Assembly: GCA_023459355.1 (NCBI GenBank)
Contig: JAEWUM010000055.1
Location: 1 to 19,715, forward strand
Direction of reading: 5' to 3'
Source of the DNA: Bacteroidota bacterium
GTDB lineage: Bacteria > Bacteroidota > Bacteroidia > Bacteroidales > Paludibacteraceae
DNA: 19,715 nt
Shown here: positions 1 through 7,735 of the stretch, in pieces
Position numbering within the stretch: the stretch's first letter is position 1
Layout of the letters: each line of letters opens with the position of its first letter
Translations under genes and position numbers: made by a program
The notes under the pieces: generated by a model
The model's input: the letters and a program-made list of their open reading frames with translations, nothing else
Told to the model about the DNA's origin: nothing
Databases searched by the model: none

Positions 1-40
1 AGACAAGCATAGGTCAAAGGTGGACAATTAGGTGTTAAAT

Positions 41-73
41 TTTGTGCCTAAATCGTTACCGATAACAAGTTTG
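41..73 (+). promoter_or_regulatory. Probable promoter of the DUF486 gene
   Basis: TTTG at 41-44, a 21-bp spacer, then CAAGTTTG at 66-73. This differs from the Bacteroidota -7 consensus TAnnTTTG at one position. Transcription would begin near 80, leaving a leader of about 90 nt before the ATG at 172. The call rests on pattern match and position only. Confidence 0.4.
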
Positions 74-171
74 GAAAAATAAAAGCATTGACTTTTAAGC
101 ATATAAGAGGAAAGGTTCACCGACCTCACTTTCCGCACAACATTCAACCCATATTATCAGTCTACCATCAA

Positions 172-540
172 ATGAAAGGTTTTCTAACCATCGCGTTGTT
201 GATATTATCCAACACCTTTATGACTTTCGCCTGGTACGGGCACCTCAAATTTGCCGAATGGAAATGGTTTAACAAACTTGGTTTAATCGCCATCATTTTG
301 ATTAGCTGGGGAATTGCCTTGTTTGAATACATGTTTCAGGTACCGGCAAATAAAATCGGATACGCCGGCAATGGCGGGCCTTTCTCGCTTGTAGAATTGA
401 AAGTTATTCAGGAAATTATCACTCTTTCGGTTTTTGCCGTATTTTCTCTGTTGGTTTTCAAAAATGAAAGTCTGAAAACCAATCACATCATCGCTTTTGT
501 GTTTATAATCCTGGCCGTATATTTTATGTTCAAAAAATGA
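172..540 (+). CDS. DUF486 (DMT superfamily) small membrane protein
   Basis: A 122-residue, very hydrophobic protein with about four membrane segments (roughly residues 3-21, 34-52, 78-96 and 105-120). The N-terminal 'LILSNTFMTFAWYGHLKF' stretch, the central 'FEYMFQVPANKIGY' and the following 'FSLVELKVIQEIITLSVF' stretch are hallmarks of the DUF486 family, which is related to drug/metabolite transporters; its substrate is not established. The reading frame is open from a TTG at 88, but the added 28 residues are polar and unlike the family, so the ATG at 172 is chosen. It is convergent with the permease gene, with only 4 bp between the stops and no clear terminator there. The family call is firm; no function is claimed. 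Confidence 0.88.
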   Translation: MKGFLTIALLILSNTFMTFAWYGHLKFAEWKWFNKLGLIAIILISWGIALFEYMFQVPANKIGYAGNGGPFSLVELKVIQEIITLSVFAVFSLLVFKNESLKTNHIIAFVFIILAVYFMFKK

Positions 541-544
541 TATA

Positions 545-2758
545 TCAGTCAATTATCTTGGCTGAGCAAGCATTTACAAACAACACATTACCCAACCGGT
601 CGTAGCCTTCGAAAACTTCACGACCGTTCTGTTTTACATCTTCAGGAATAAATCCGATGATAGACAATCCCGCTTCTGAGGAATAATCACTGATTATATC
701 TTTAACCAGCTTGTTTTCCCCTCTGACAACAATCTCAATGTTTTGTTTGTAAATAGGCATTCTGCCACCCATGATTAGTTCATCCAACCATGATTTAACA
801 GATTCGGCTTCTTCTTCGCGACACAAATAATGAATTTTAATATTGCTTTTTTTCCAATCAGGATGACCTAAGATAATAAAGCTCATTAATATCATTAAAT
901 TGGCATTCAATTCATCAAAGGTTTTAAGCCACACGTGAATACCATTTTTATAAAACACAGGCTTTCTACTAACAGCCAGTACACAAATATCAAAATTACC
1001 TGCATTTACAACCCGATAATTGTCTATGATAACATCCAGCTCATCCGGTTCATCCTTATCAAAATCAAAAATAAGCATGTTATTTTCCATCCCGGCAATC
1101 CCAGGCAGCTGAATCGCCTGAACAATGGCAGAAGTATTCGATGGTGAAACAATTGTATCTACATAAACACTGTTTTCAATTTCAATATTTTTCAGAATTT
1201 TTTCTAATTCCTGATTAGCCTGCTCACTCGTACTTCTGGAGTAATAGTCCTTGATAAAATGAAGATAGGTACCAAAACCAAACCGGTAAGACAACCAGTT
1301 CAACAACCGGAATGCATTATCATATTTAAATGAATTTTTTGAAATACAAATGGCACTGGGTCTCCATTCTTTTTCAGTACGTGTTACTTTCTCACGCTGG
1401 ATATAAACCTGTAACCACCGGTTAAGCTGAAAAATAGAATTAGCAAATATTGATTCGAGCCCTTTTCGGCTCTTGTGCAGGTAATTGATATAAATATACA
1501 TCAGGACCAATACAGCCAATGACAAAATGGTATATAAAACGCTGATCTGAAACATAATCCAGATTGAAGCAACAAATCCTACCAGCGAAAAAATCCATTT
1601 CGATCTGAACGAAGGACGATAAGAAGGCGATGATCCGAAATGATTCAGGAATGAAATCAAACAGATTGAGCCATAGGTTACCATAAAAAACATCGATATA
1701 ATCTGAGCAACAACATTCACATCACCCAACAACACAAAAAAGAATGCAATAATGCAGGTTACAATGGAAGCATTGACCGGTTCTCCATCTTTTACCCTGC
1801 TCCTGCTCAACCAATCATTAATTTTTGCGGAAGGAAATGATTGATCTGTTGCGAGGGCCTGCAAAGTACGTGGCGCCACCATTACAGAGCCCAATGCTGA
1901 AGAAATGGTAGATGCCGCCAATCCCAACGGCACAACCAGAAAACCCCAAACAGCTATATCCACCATGATCATTTGATTGCCTGCAAGGTCGGCCGGACTT
2001 GCAGATGCTGCCAATTTATAAGCAATAAAAAAATAAATGACCATTCCAAGCAAGGTTGCTCCGATAGTGCCTAAGGGTATTGATTTACCAGGATTTTTCA
2101 GATCTCCGGACAATCCCACTCCGGCTGTCATACCAGTGAAAGCAGGAAATACAATAGCAAAGATCACAAAGAAACTACCCATATTTCTGAACTCTGCATT
2201 AGCCAAGCTAAAAGATGATTCTGAGGCATAATCGGTTGAGCCCAGGAAGAACATCAACAAAGAGAAAGCCAGTATACCAACAATAACATACAATGCCTTA
2301 ACACCCATATTAGCGCCTTTTTTGATAATCATATAAGCCAATAAAAACATTACCGGGATACTGATTACCTGCCTGGGTAACAAAATGTCGAATTTCTCCT
2401 TTAGAAAATCAAATAAAAAAGAAAAGGCTTCTGTAAATGCAATCACATAAAAAGCCACACTCACAGCCTGTGACAGATACAGCACCAAACCAATCGTCGC
2501 ACCGATATTTAACCCAAACGAACGGGAAATGATATAATACTCACCACCACCTTCCACCCGTTTATTGGTAGCAATTTCAGACAAAGCAAGCGCGGTAGGA
2601 ATTGTCACCACATGTCCCAACAAAATAATCAGGATTACGCCCCAAAAACCAATTGTTCCAACAGCGAAACCAAACCTTAAAAATAAAATTGCTCCCAGAA
2701 TGGTAGAAATAGCCGTAAAAAAAACAGGAGCCGTTCCGAACTTTTGATGTGTATGCAT
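545..2758 (-). CDS. SLC12 / cation-chloride cotransporter-like permease (APC superfamily)
   Basis: A 737-residue inner-membrane secondary transporter. The first ~420 residues are the membrane core. Residues 18-34 match the TM1 motif of SLC12 carriers (ILGAILFLRFGFAVG). Residues 69-90 match the TM3 motif (EGGGEYYIISRSFG). Residues 201-231 match the TM6 signature (FPAFTGMTAGVGLSGDLKNP then GKSIPLGT). About 310 C-terminal residues form a soluble domain of the size and position of the eukaryotic CCC regulatory domain. In animals the family moves Na, K and Cl; the substrate of bacterial members is mostly untested, and they are often labelled only 'amino acid permease'. The gene is last in a minus-strand run with the GNAT fusion (60-bp gap) and the M48 protease, and I see no promoter of its own. 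The family call is strong; the substrate is unknown. Confidence 0.87.
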   Translation of the reverse strand: MHTHQKFGTAPVFFTAISTILGAILFLRFGFAVGTIGFWGVILIILLGHVVTIPTALALSEIATNKRVEGGGEYYIISRSFGLNIGATIGLVLYLSQAVSVAFYVIAFTEAFSFLFDFLKEKFDILLPRQVISIPVMFLLAYMIIKKGANMGVKALYVIVGILAFSLLMFFLGSTDYASESSFSLANAEFRNMGSFFVIFAIVFPAFTGMTAGVGLSGDLKNPGKSIPLGTIGATLLGMVIYFFIAYKLAASASPADLAGNQMIMVDIAVWGFLVVPLGLAASTISSALGSVMVAPRTLQALATDQSFPSAKINDWLSRSRVKDGEPVNASIVTCIIAFFFVLLGDVNVVAQIISMFFMVTYGSICLISFLNHFGSSPSYRPSFRSKWIFSLVGFVASIWIMFQISVLYTILSLAVLVLMYIYINYLHKSRKGLESIFANSIFQLNRWLQVYIQREKVTRTEKEWRPSAICISKNSFKYDNAFRLLNWLSYRFGFGTYLHFIKDYYSRSTSEQANQELEKILKNIEIENSVYVDTIVSPSNTSAIVQAIQLPGIAGMENNMLIFDFDKDEPDELDVIIDNYRVVNAGNFDICVLAVSRKPVFYKNGIHVWLKTFDELNANLMILMSFIILGHPDWKKSNIKIHYLCREEEAESVKSWLDELIMGGRMPIYKQNIEIVVRGENKLVKDIISDYSSEAGLSIIGFIPEDVKQNGREVFEGYDRLGNVLFVNACSAKIID

Positions 2759-2818
2759 TCAATAAAATGATTAGGGTTAGGATTATTAAATATACTTTGA
2801 TTCAAACAAATAACAATA

Positions 2819-3469
2819 TTATACTTCTTTCACAAATCTGCTTTTATCTCCGGATTTATCTTCTACAAATCCCATTTTCCGAAGGTATTCTTTATGTTGC
2901 GGATGCTCAATTTCACAAATTAAACGTTTTACACCCAAATCTTTCAACACATTTACTTTTTTCTTATAAATATATTCTCCGGGTTTCAGATCACGATACG
3001 GAGCAGAAACATAGTCAAGATAAACATACAGGTCTTCGGATTTCTTTATTCCAGAAAAAACGCCGGCAACCTGTGCATCCCGTAACAACAACAGTGTGAT
3101 TGTATCCTCAGTTTGATCCTTGTCTGCTGTGAAAGACTGTTTAAAATCAGGAAAAAACGTATTGATTTCTTTATTATTAAAATCAAGAAAATACTGTAAA
3201 TAAGCTTCTTTTAATGTAACAGGAATCAGCTTGAAAGTTTCTTTCCGGTTGTATATCTTAATCAGATAGTAAATGTTTGCCAGCACGATAAACAAATTAA
3301 GCAAACCAACCGGTAACGAGCCAATCGCAAAACCATAAAACGAAAAAATTCCTGCACCGACCAGGTTAAACCACCTGAGTTTCACAATAGAACTCATGGT
3401 CAGAGATACTGCTACCAGCACTGAACTCAGGTAACCAATCCACTCTAACAGACTAATATTCAAAAACAT
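2819..3469 (-). CDS. YgjV-like membrane domain fused to a GNAT-like domain
   Basis: A 216-residue two-part protein. Residues 1-73 hold two or three membrane helices in the arrangement of YgjV-type inner-membrane proteins (GYLSSVLVAVSLTM, then LRWFNLVGAGIFSFYGFAIG, then the LLNLFIVLANIYYLIKIY segment). Residues ~80-214 look like a GNAT acyltransferase: a beta strand (YVYLDYVSAPYRDL), a helix (KKKVNVLKDLGVKRLICEI) and the closing 'HKEYLRKMGFVED'. The acetyl-CoA loop usually reads R/Q-x-x-G-x-G/A; here it is RDLKPGEY, so the domain may be weakly active or may bind something else. It lies 18 bp after the M48 gene and 60 bp before the permease, probably in one transcript. The start at 3469 is the only sensible ATG. 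Substrate and role are unknown. Confidence 0.72.
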   Translation of the reverse strand: MFLNISLLEWIGYLSSVLVAVSLTMSSIVKLRWFNLVGAGIFSFYGFAIGSLPVGLLNLFIVLANIYYLIKIYNRKETFKLIPVTLKEAYLQYFLDFNNKEINTFFPDFKQSFTADKDQTEDTITLLLLRDAQVAGVFSGIKKSEDLYVYLDYVSAPYRDLKPGEYIYKKKVNVLKDLGVKRLICEIEHPQHKEYLRKMGFVEDKSGDKSRFVKEV

Positions 3470-3487
3470 AATAATTTAAACGAATAA

Positions 3488-4282
3488 TTAATTTTTTTGA
3501 TAGTAACCCATTGCCTCTGCCAATACTTTTTTCATATTGGCTATCCTTTTGGCATTGGTTGGGTGTGTACTCATAAAATCGAGTTGAGCGTTCGGGTCAT
3601 TTGCCGACATGCGTTCCCAGAAAGCAACAGCCTCATTGGGATCATAACCGGCCATTGCCATAAAAATCAATCCCAATCTGTCGGCTTCAAATTCGTGTTC
3701 CCTTGAATAAGGAAGTATTACACCCAGTTGAGCTCCAAGTCCATACAGTGTTTGAATTCCATAACGGGTAGTCTCTGATTTCTGCGAAAACAATAAATCA
3801 GCAGCTGAGGCACCATAAGACAACAATATTTGCTGACTAAGTCTTTCTTTGCTGTGATTTGCAACCGCATGGGCTATTTCATGTCCCATTACCACGGCAA
3901 CGCCAGCCTCAGTTTGAGTAACCGGCAATATTCCTTCAAAGAACACCACTTTACCTCCCGGCATACAAAACGCATTTACCGTAGAATCTTCTACCAGATT
4001 AAACTCCCACTGAAAATTTGCAATCTCAGCCTCATGACCATTGGCTTTTAAAAAGCTTTCAACCGCAGTAGCAATTTTAGTCCCGGTTTTCTTTACCATA
4101 GCCGTATGTACAACATCTTTCGACAAGGGAACCGAATCTATAAATTGTTTATAACTCTGCAAACTCATGTTTAACAGTTCTGCATCTGAGACCAACACAA
4201 GTTGTTTTCTTCCCGTAATTAAAACCTGAGAACAGGACACGGTAAAAATCATTATCATGAATAATAAGCCAGCTTTTTTCAT
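3488..4282 (-). CDS. M48-family zinc metalloprotease lipoprotein
   Basis: A 264-residue exported protease. A lipoprotein signal ends in the lipobox VSC with Cys17 as the acylated residue. The zinc site is HEIAH at residues 134-138, and the third ligand is Glu197 in the ExxxD motif of 'REHEFEADRLG'. The C-terminal 'STHPTNAKRI' (238-247) is the conserved M48 tail motif. Length and layout match the single-domain M48 lipoproteins (LoiP-like) that act on damaged or misfolded envelope proteins. The lipid anchor places it in the periplasm or on the outer membrane. It is the promoter-proximal gene of the minus-strand run with the YgjV-GNAT and SLC12-like genes, and is divergent from dps. Family and catalytic residues are clear; its substrates are not. 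Confidence 0.9.
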   Translation of the reverse strand: MKKAGLLFMIMIFTVSCSQVLITGRKQLVLVSDAELLNMSLQSYKQFIDSVPLSKDVVHTAMVKKTGTKIATAVESFLKANGHEAEIANFQWEFNLVEDSTVNAFCMPGGKVVFFEGILPVTQTEAGVAVVMGHEIAHAVANHSKERLSQQILLSYGASAADLLFSQKSETTRYGIQTLYGLGAQLGVILPYSREHEFEADRLGLIFMAMAGYDPNEAVAFWERMSANDPNAQLDFMSTHPTNAKRIANMKKVLAEAMGYYQKN

Positions 4283-4310
4283 TTGTGTTTGTTTTATTTT
4301 TATACGTATG

Positions 4311-4340
4311 CAAATATAATTAATTATGTTTATAAAAATC
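4311..4340 (-). promoter_or_regulatory. Probable promoter of the M48 protease operon
   Basis: On the minus strand TATATTTG (complement of 4311-4318) matches TAnnTTTG exactly and lies 28 bp upstream of the ATG. The -33 element, expected near 4338-4343, is poor. The placement is good but the call is only half supported. Confidence 0.4.
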
Positions 4341-4401
4341 AGGGTTATGATAGATAATTAAACATCATTTAAACCTCCTATAGAGATATAAACAATATCT
4401 A

Positions 4402-4433
4402 TTTGTTTCATATTGATAAATCATATAAATTTG
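4402..4433 (+). promoter_or_regulatory. Promoter of dps
   Basis: TTTG at 4402-4405, a 20-bp spacer and TAAATTTG at 4426-4433. This is a full match to the Bacteroidota sigma-ABfr promoter. The predicted start near 4440 gives a leader of about 40 nt. Confidence 0.72.
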
Positions 4434-4478
4434 TAACATCAAAATAAGAATTATACTAACATTAAAAAATATAGCACA

Positions 4479-4955
4479 ATGAAAACATTAGATTTTATCA
4501 GATTAGATGCAGAATCATCAAAAAAAACAGTTGAAGCATTACAACAACTACTGGCTGATTATCAGGTATTCTATACAAATTTAAGAGGATTACACTGGCA
4601 CGTAAAAGGTAAAAACTTCTTCGTATTGCACGAACAATTTGAGAATCTGTATAACAATGCAGCAGAGAAGGTTGATGAAATTGCCGAACGCATATTGATG
4701 CTTGACGGAGTACCTGCACACAATTTCAGCGAATATCTCAAAGTCTCTCAAGTAAAAGAAAGCGGATATGTAACAGATGGCGATACCGGCTTGAAACATG
4801 TATTAGAAACATACGGTCATTTTATTGCATCAGAAAGAGCAATTCTGGAACTAGCTTCTGAGGCCGGAGACGAATCTACTGTAGCTATGATGAGTGATTA
4901 CATTAAAGAACAGGAAAAGATGGTTTGGATGTTAGTCGCATACAACTCAAAATAA
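4479..4955 (+). CDS. dps: Dps-family DNA-protection ferritin
   Basis: A 158-residue ferritin-like protein of normal Dps length. Members form dodecamers that oxidise and store iron using hydrogen peroxide, protecting DNA during starvation and oxidative stress. The ferroxidase ligands, by comparison with E. coli Dps (H51, H63, D67, D78, E82), are all present: His39 in LHWHVKG, His51 and Glu55 in LHEQFENLY, and Asp66 and Glu70 in VDEIAERI. The N-terminal tail is short, with few basic residues, so direct DNA binding is uncertain. The gene stands alone, with its own promoter (4402-4433) and a strong hairpin terminator (4991-5024). In Bacteroidota dps is commonly under OxyR control; I did not find a clear OxyR site. 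Confidence 0.93.
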   Translation: MKTLDFIRLDAESSKKTVEALQQLLADYQVFYTNLRGLHWHVKGKNFFVLHEQFENLYNNAAEKVDEIAERILMLDGVPAHNFSEYLKVSQVKESGYVTDGDTGLKHVLETYGHFIASERAILELASEAGDESTVAMMSDYIKEQEKMVWMLVAYNSK

Positions 4956-4971
4956 GTAAACACAGACACAA

Positions 4972-4988
4972 ATTAACTACAACTTAAT
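4972..4988. repeat. Third, imperfect copy of the ATTAAGT-N3-ACTTAAT repeat
   Basis: ATTAACT-N3-ACTTAAT, one mismatch from the perfect copy at 5116-5132 and with the same 3-bp spacer. It lies 17 nt after the dps stop and just before the terminator. It may be a regulator site or chance in AT-rich DNA. Confidence 0.3.
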
Positions 4989-4990
4989 CG

Positions 4991-5024
4991 AAACGGATGA
5001 GTAATATAATTCATCCGTTTTTTT
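4991..5024 (+). terminator. Intrinsic terminator after dps
   Basis: A perfect 10-bp stem (AAACGGATGA at 4991-5000 with TCATCCGTTT at 5011-5020), a 10-nt loop and a run of T continuing to 5024. The remaining sequence up to ~5115 is AT-rich with no gene or structure that I can support. Confidence 0.88.
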
Positions 5025-5115
5025 ATTCACACTCCACAAAACAGACAACATACTATTAAACAATACATTAAACTACAAAAAAGAATATATTCGAGAAAAA
5101 TATCAGCAAATTCAT

Positions 5116-5132
5116 ATTAAGTAACACTTAAT
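5116..5132. promoter_or_regulatory. Candidate operator of the XRE regulator
   Basis: A perfect inverted repeat, ATTAAGT-AAC-ACTTAAT. It sits where the -33 element of the regulator's own promoter should be, which would suit autoregulation. Near copies occur at 5733-5749 and 4972-4988. Confidence 0.5.
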
Positions 5133-5149
5133 TTATTAAATAAATATAT

Positions 5150-5157
5150 TATCTTTG
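5150..5157 (+). promoter_or_regulatory. -7 element of the XRE regulator promoter
   Basis: TATCTTTG matches TAnnTTTG exactly and ends 16 bp before the ATG at 5174. No TTTG is found about 20 bp upstream; the inverted repeat 5116-5132 occupies that place. Transcription may therefore depend on the regulator, or simply be weak. Confidence 0.55.
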
Positions 5158-5173
5158 CAGCAAAATCAGACAC

Positions 5174-5722
5174 ATGCAAAGAATTGGTGAACGAATCAAA
5201 CGAAAAAGAGAACAGATCGGCCTGCAATTAAACGAATTGGCAAAAAAAGTAGGAATCAGTTCCAGTGCATTATCTCAAATTGAGAAAGCAAAGGCATTTC
5301 CCACGATCATTACATTAAAACATATAGCAGAGAATCTGCACACAACTGTAGGAGATTTGATAGGAGAAAATGATTCTGAAGACATCCCGGTAATCAGAAA
5401 AAAAGAAGTCAAGCTGGCCGGAACTAATGAATTCGGCGCCGACATATTTTCTCTTTCTTATCAGGGACTTAACAAACTCATGGATACGTTCATGATACGT
5501 TTTCCTGAAAAGTCGAATAGCGCAGGCATGTTTGACAAGCAGTCGGGACAAATTTTTTGTTACGTAATCAAAGGTGAACTCGAATTTGAACTGGATCATC
5601 AAACATTTAATCTGGAAGAAGGAGACAGCGTGTATTTCAATGCGAGAAGAAATTTCAGGTTTTTAAATTCCAGCAAATACACAGCAGAACTGCTTTGTGT
5701 TACATCATTTAAAAACATATAG
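5174..5722 (+). CDS. XRE-family transcriptional regulator with C-terminal cupin domain
   Basis: A 182-residue DNA-binding protein. Residues 3-62 are a Cro/C1-type helix-turn-helix (IGERIKRKREQIGLQLNELA, then VGISSSALSQIEKAKAFPTI). Residues ~103-178 form a small cupin barrel (FCYVIKGELEFEL, then LEEGDSVYFNARRNFRFLNS). The usual cupin metal histidines are missing, so the barrel is more likely a ligand sensor than an enzyme. This architecture is common in regulators that sense a small metabolite and control a neighbouring gene. The DUF4914 gene starts 71 bp downstream on the same strand, and near-identical inverted repeats precede both genes, so self-regulation and control of DUF4914 are inferred. 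The effector is unknown. Confidence 0.87.
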   Translation: MQRIGERIKRKREQIGLQLNELAKKVGISSSALSQIEKAKAFPTIITLKHIAENLHTTVGDLIGENDSEDIPVIRKKEVKLAGTNEFGADIFSLSYQGLNKLMDTFMIRFPEKSNSAGMFDKQSGQIFCYVIKGELEFELDHQTFNLEEGDSVYFNARRNFRFLNSSKYTAELLCVTSFKNI

Positions 5723-5732
5723 ACTCCGAAAT

Positions 5733-5749
5733 ATTAAGTACTACTTCAT
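5733..5749. promoter_or_regulatory. Second candidate XRE operator, upstream of the DUF4914 gene
   Basis: ATTAAGT-ACT-ACTTCAT, one mismatch from the perfect repeat at 5116-5132 and with the same 3-bp spacing. It lies 44 bp before the ATG at 5794. I could not find a convincing TAnnTTTG element in this gap, so DUF4914 may be read from the regulator's promoter or from an atypical one. Confidence 0.45.
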
Positions 5750-5793
5750 TTTCGACACAAAATTAATAGGTATTAAGAACAACAAACTCAATC

Positions 5794-7683
5794 ATGAACA
5801 ATTTCATTTCAAACTTAGAAAAAAAAGGTATCAAATTACCTGCTGAGGCGGTTGAAGTACTAAACAACTGCAAAAGTTTCACTGTATTTAACAGTGTGGA
5901 GGAACTGGCCGTAGCCGCTTTGGGTGGCGAAGGCAACAACACCTTTGAAGTAACATACGATATTCCGGGAAAAGGATTGTACACAGAAGCAATTGTGCAC
6001 AGGGTAAGCAATGGTGTTTCGGCCAACTACACAGACCCGTACATGCGTCGCCGCGACCCGGACACAATGGCTATTGCCGACAACGAACCAACAGATAAAG
6101 AATTATTTAAAACCAAATTTGGCTATGAATTCAATAATCTGAAGAAGGAAACATTCGACTGGCTGAAATCCCAGGATCTCGCAGTATTCTTCTATTTTGC
6201 AGGAAGAGAAGGTATCGGTGTGAGCGGTATAGCCATCGCACCAGCCAATGCAGGATTTTTCGCCATGGGATTGGCAATGTTACAAATAATTATGCCTGTC
6301 AGTGAACTTCCCGAGAATATGGAACTGGATTCAATTATATATGTCGCACCTACATTCAGACACACCCATTTCAACGGAAAACAGATTGTTGTTCATAACC
6401 GCGAAAATAATCGTCATGAAATATTTTCATATAACCTCTATCCGGGACCGAGCGCCAAGAAAGGTTTATATGGCGCACTACTCACCAAAGGTGAGAAAGA
6501 AGGATGGATTACCGCACACTGCTCTACCGTTCAGGCTGTAAGTCCATACGACAACACGACAACTTTTATGCACGAAGGCGCCAGCGGCGGAGGCAAGAGT
6601 GAGATGTTGCAACATATCCTGCGTGAACCAAACGGTCAGGTATTAATTGGAGAAAACCCTCTCACAGGAGAACGCCGGTTAATTAACCTTCCTTTATTTT
6701 CATCTTTCAATCCGGTAACAGATGACATGGCCCTGTGCCATCCATCCATTCAGAAAGCCAATGGCAAACTGACAGTTCTGGATGCAGAAAATGCATGGTT
6801 TATTCGTGTCGACAGTGTGAAAGAATATGGCGACGATCCTTTCCTGGAAAAGATTACCATCAAACCTCCGAAGCCGCTGTTATTTCTGAATTTGCAATCA
6901 AATCCTGATGGCACCGTCCTGATTTGGAACCACACGGAAGATGAACCCGGGAAACCCTGTCCGAATCCGCGTGTTATCTTACCAAGAGAAATTGTACCGA
7001 ATGTAATCGGCACACCAGTCTCTGTCGATGTGCGTAGTTTCGGAGTAAGAACACCACCGAGTTCTGCTGAAAAACCAAATTATGGTATCGTGGGACTATT
7101 TCACATCCTCCCGCCGGCGTTGGCATGGTTATGGCGACTCGTGTCTCCGCGAGGACATGCTAACCCAAGCATCGTAGGTGGCAGCGGAATGGGATCAGAA
7201 GGTGTTGGTTCCTACTGGCCTTTTGCTACCGGCAAAATGGTAGAACATGCTAATATATTACTGCAACAAATCCTGGATACTCCGGCAACCAGATATACCC
7301 TTGTTCCCAATCAATACATCGGCGTCTGGAAAGTTGGTTTCAAACCACAGCTGTTAATGCGTGAGTACCTGACACGACGCGGCAATGCCAAATTAAGAAA
7401 AGATCAATATCAGACTGCCCGCTGTCCGCTTTTGGGTTACGAATTGAATTATCTGACCATTGAAGGAGCCAAAATCCCATCCAGATTCCTGCAAGTCCAT
7501 AAGCAGACCGAAATGGGAAATGAAGGTTACGATCAGGGAGCTAATTTGCTTTATGATTTCTTCAGGAAAGAACTGCAACAATATCTGGTTCCTGAACTGA
7601 ACCCACTGGGAAGAGAAATTATCGAAGCCTGTCTGAACGGAGCTAGCGTTGAAGATTACAATGCCTTTATTCCGATGGAATAG
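5794..7683 (+). CDS. DUF4914-family protein with P-loop (PEPCK/HPr-kinase-like)
   Basis: A 629-residue protein that I place in the DUF4914 family from its overall sequence (PYMRRRDPDTMAI near 83-95, FDWLKSQDLAVFFYFAGREG at 121-140). Residues 262-270 are a nucleotide-binding P-loop, GASGGGKSE, followed by 'PVTDDMALCHPS' (307-318) and 'LDAENAWFIRVD' (329-340). This spacing resembles the Walker A and kinase-2 acidic motifs of PEP-carboxykinase-like and HPr-kinase-like folds. It has no signal peptide or membrane segment, so it should be cytosolic. ATP or GTP binding is likely. A phosphotransfer or carboxykinase-type reaction is inferred, and the substrate is unknown. It follows the XRE-cupin regulator, with a matching inverted repeat between them, and ends at the terminator 7701-7735. 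Confidence 0.8.
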   Translation: MNNFISNLEKKGIKLPAEAVEVLNNCKSFTVFNSVEELAVAALGGEGNNTFEVTYDIPGKGLYTEAIVHRVSNGVSANYTDPYMRRRDPDTMAIADNEPTDKELFKTKFGYEFNNLKKETFDWLKSQDLAVFFYFAGREGIGVSGIAIAPANAGFFAMGLAMLQIIMPVSELPENMELDSIIYVAPTFRHTHFNGKQIVVHNRENNRHEIFSYNLYPGPSAKKGLYGALLTKGEKEGWITAHCSTVQAVSPYDNTTTFMHEGASGGGKSEMLQHILREPNGQVLIGENPLTGERRLINLPLFSSFNPVTDDMALCHPSIQKANGKLTVLDAENAWFIRVDSVKEYGDDPFLEKITIKPPKPLLFLNLQSNPDGTVLIWNHTEDEPGKPCPNPRVILPREIVPNVIGTPVSVDVRSFGVRTPPSSAEKPNYGIVGLFHILPPALAWLWRLVSPRGHANPSIVGGSGMGSEGVGSYWPFATGKMVEHANILLQQILDTPATRYTLVPNQYIGVWKVGFKPQLLMREYLTRRGNAKLRKDQYQTARCPLLGYELNYLTIEGAKIPSRFLQVHKQTEMGNEGYDQGANLLYDFFRKELQQYLVPELNPLGREIIEACLNGASVEDYNAFIPME

Positions 7684-7700
7684 TAGAATTCCACACCATA

Positions 7701-7735
7701 AAAAAACCGGTTATTCAATTAATAGCCGGTTTTTT
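7701..7735. terminator. Bidirectional terminator between convergent genes
   Basis: A 15-bp stem with one G-T wobble (AAAAAACCGGTTATT at 7701-7715, AATAGCCGGTTTTTT at 7721-7735) and a 5-nt loop. It has T runs on both strands, so it can stop DUF4914 transcription (+) and the surface-protein operon (-). It overlaps the last base of the 7735-8406 stop codon. Confidence 0.88.

Noticed and set aside
1..40. Possible tail of an upstream gene at the left edge
   Set aside because: All three plus-strand frames meet a stop within ~40 bases and the few codons are not recognisable.
88..171. TTG-started N-terminal extension of the DUF486 protein
   Set aside because: The added residues are polar and histidine-rich, unlike the family, whose members begin at the first membrane helix.
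2749..3099. Plus-strand ORF of 116 codons
   Set aside because: Antisense to the YgjV-GNAT gene, with low-quality composition and no promoter.
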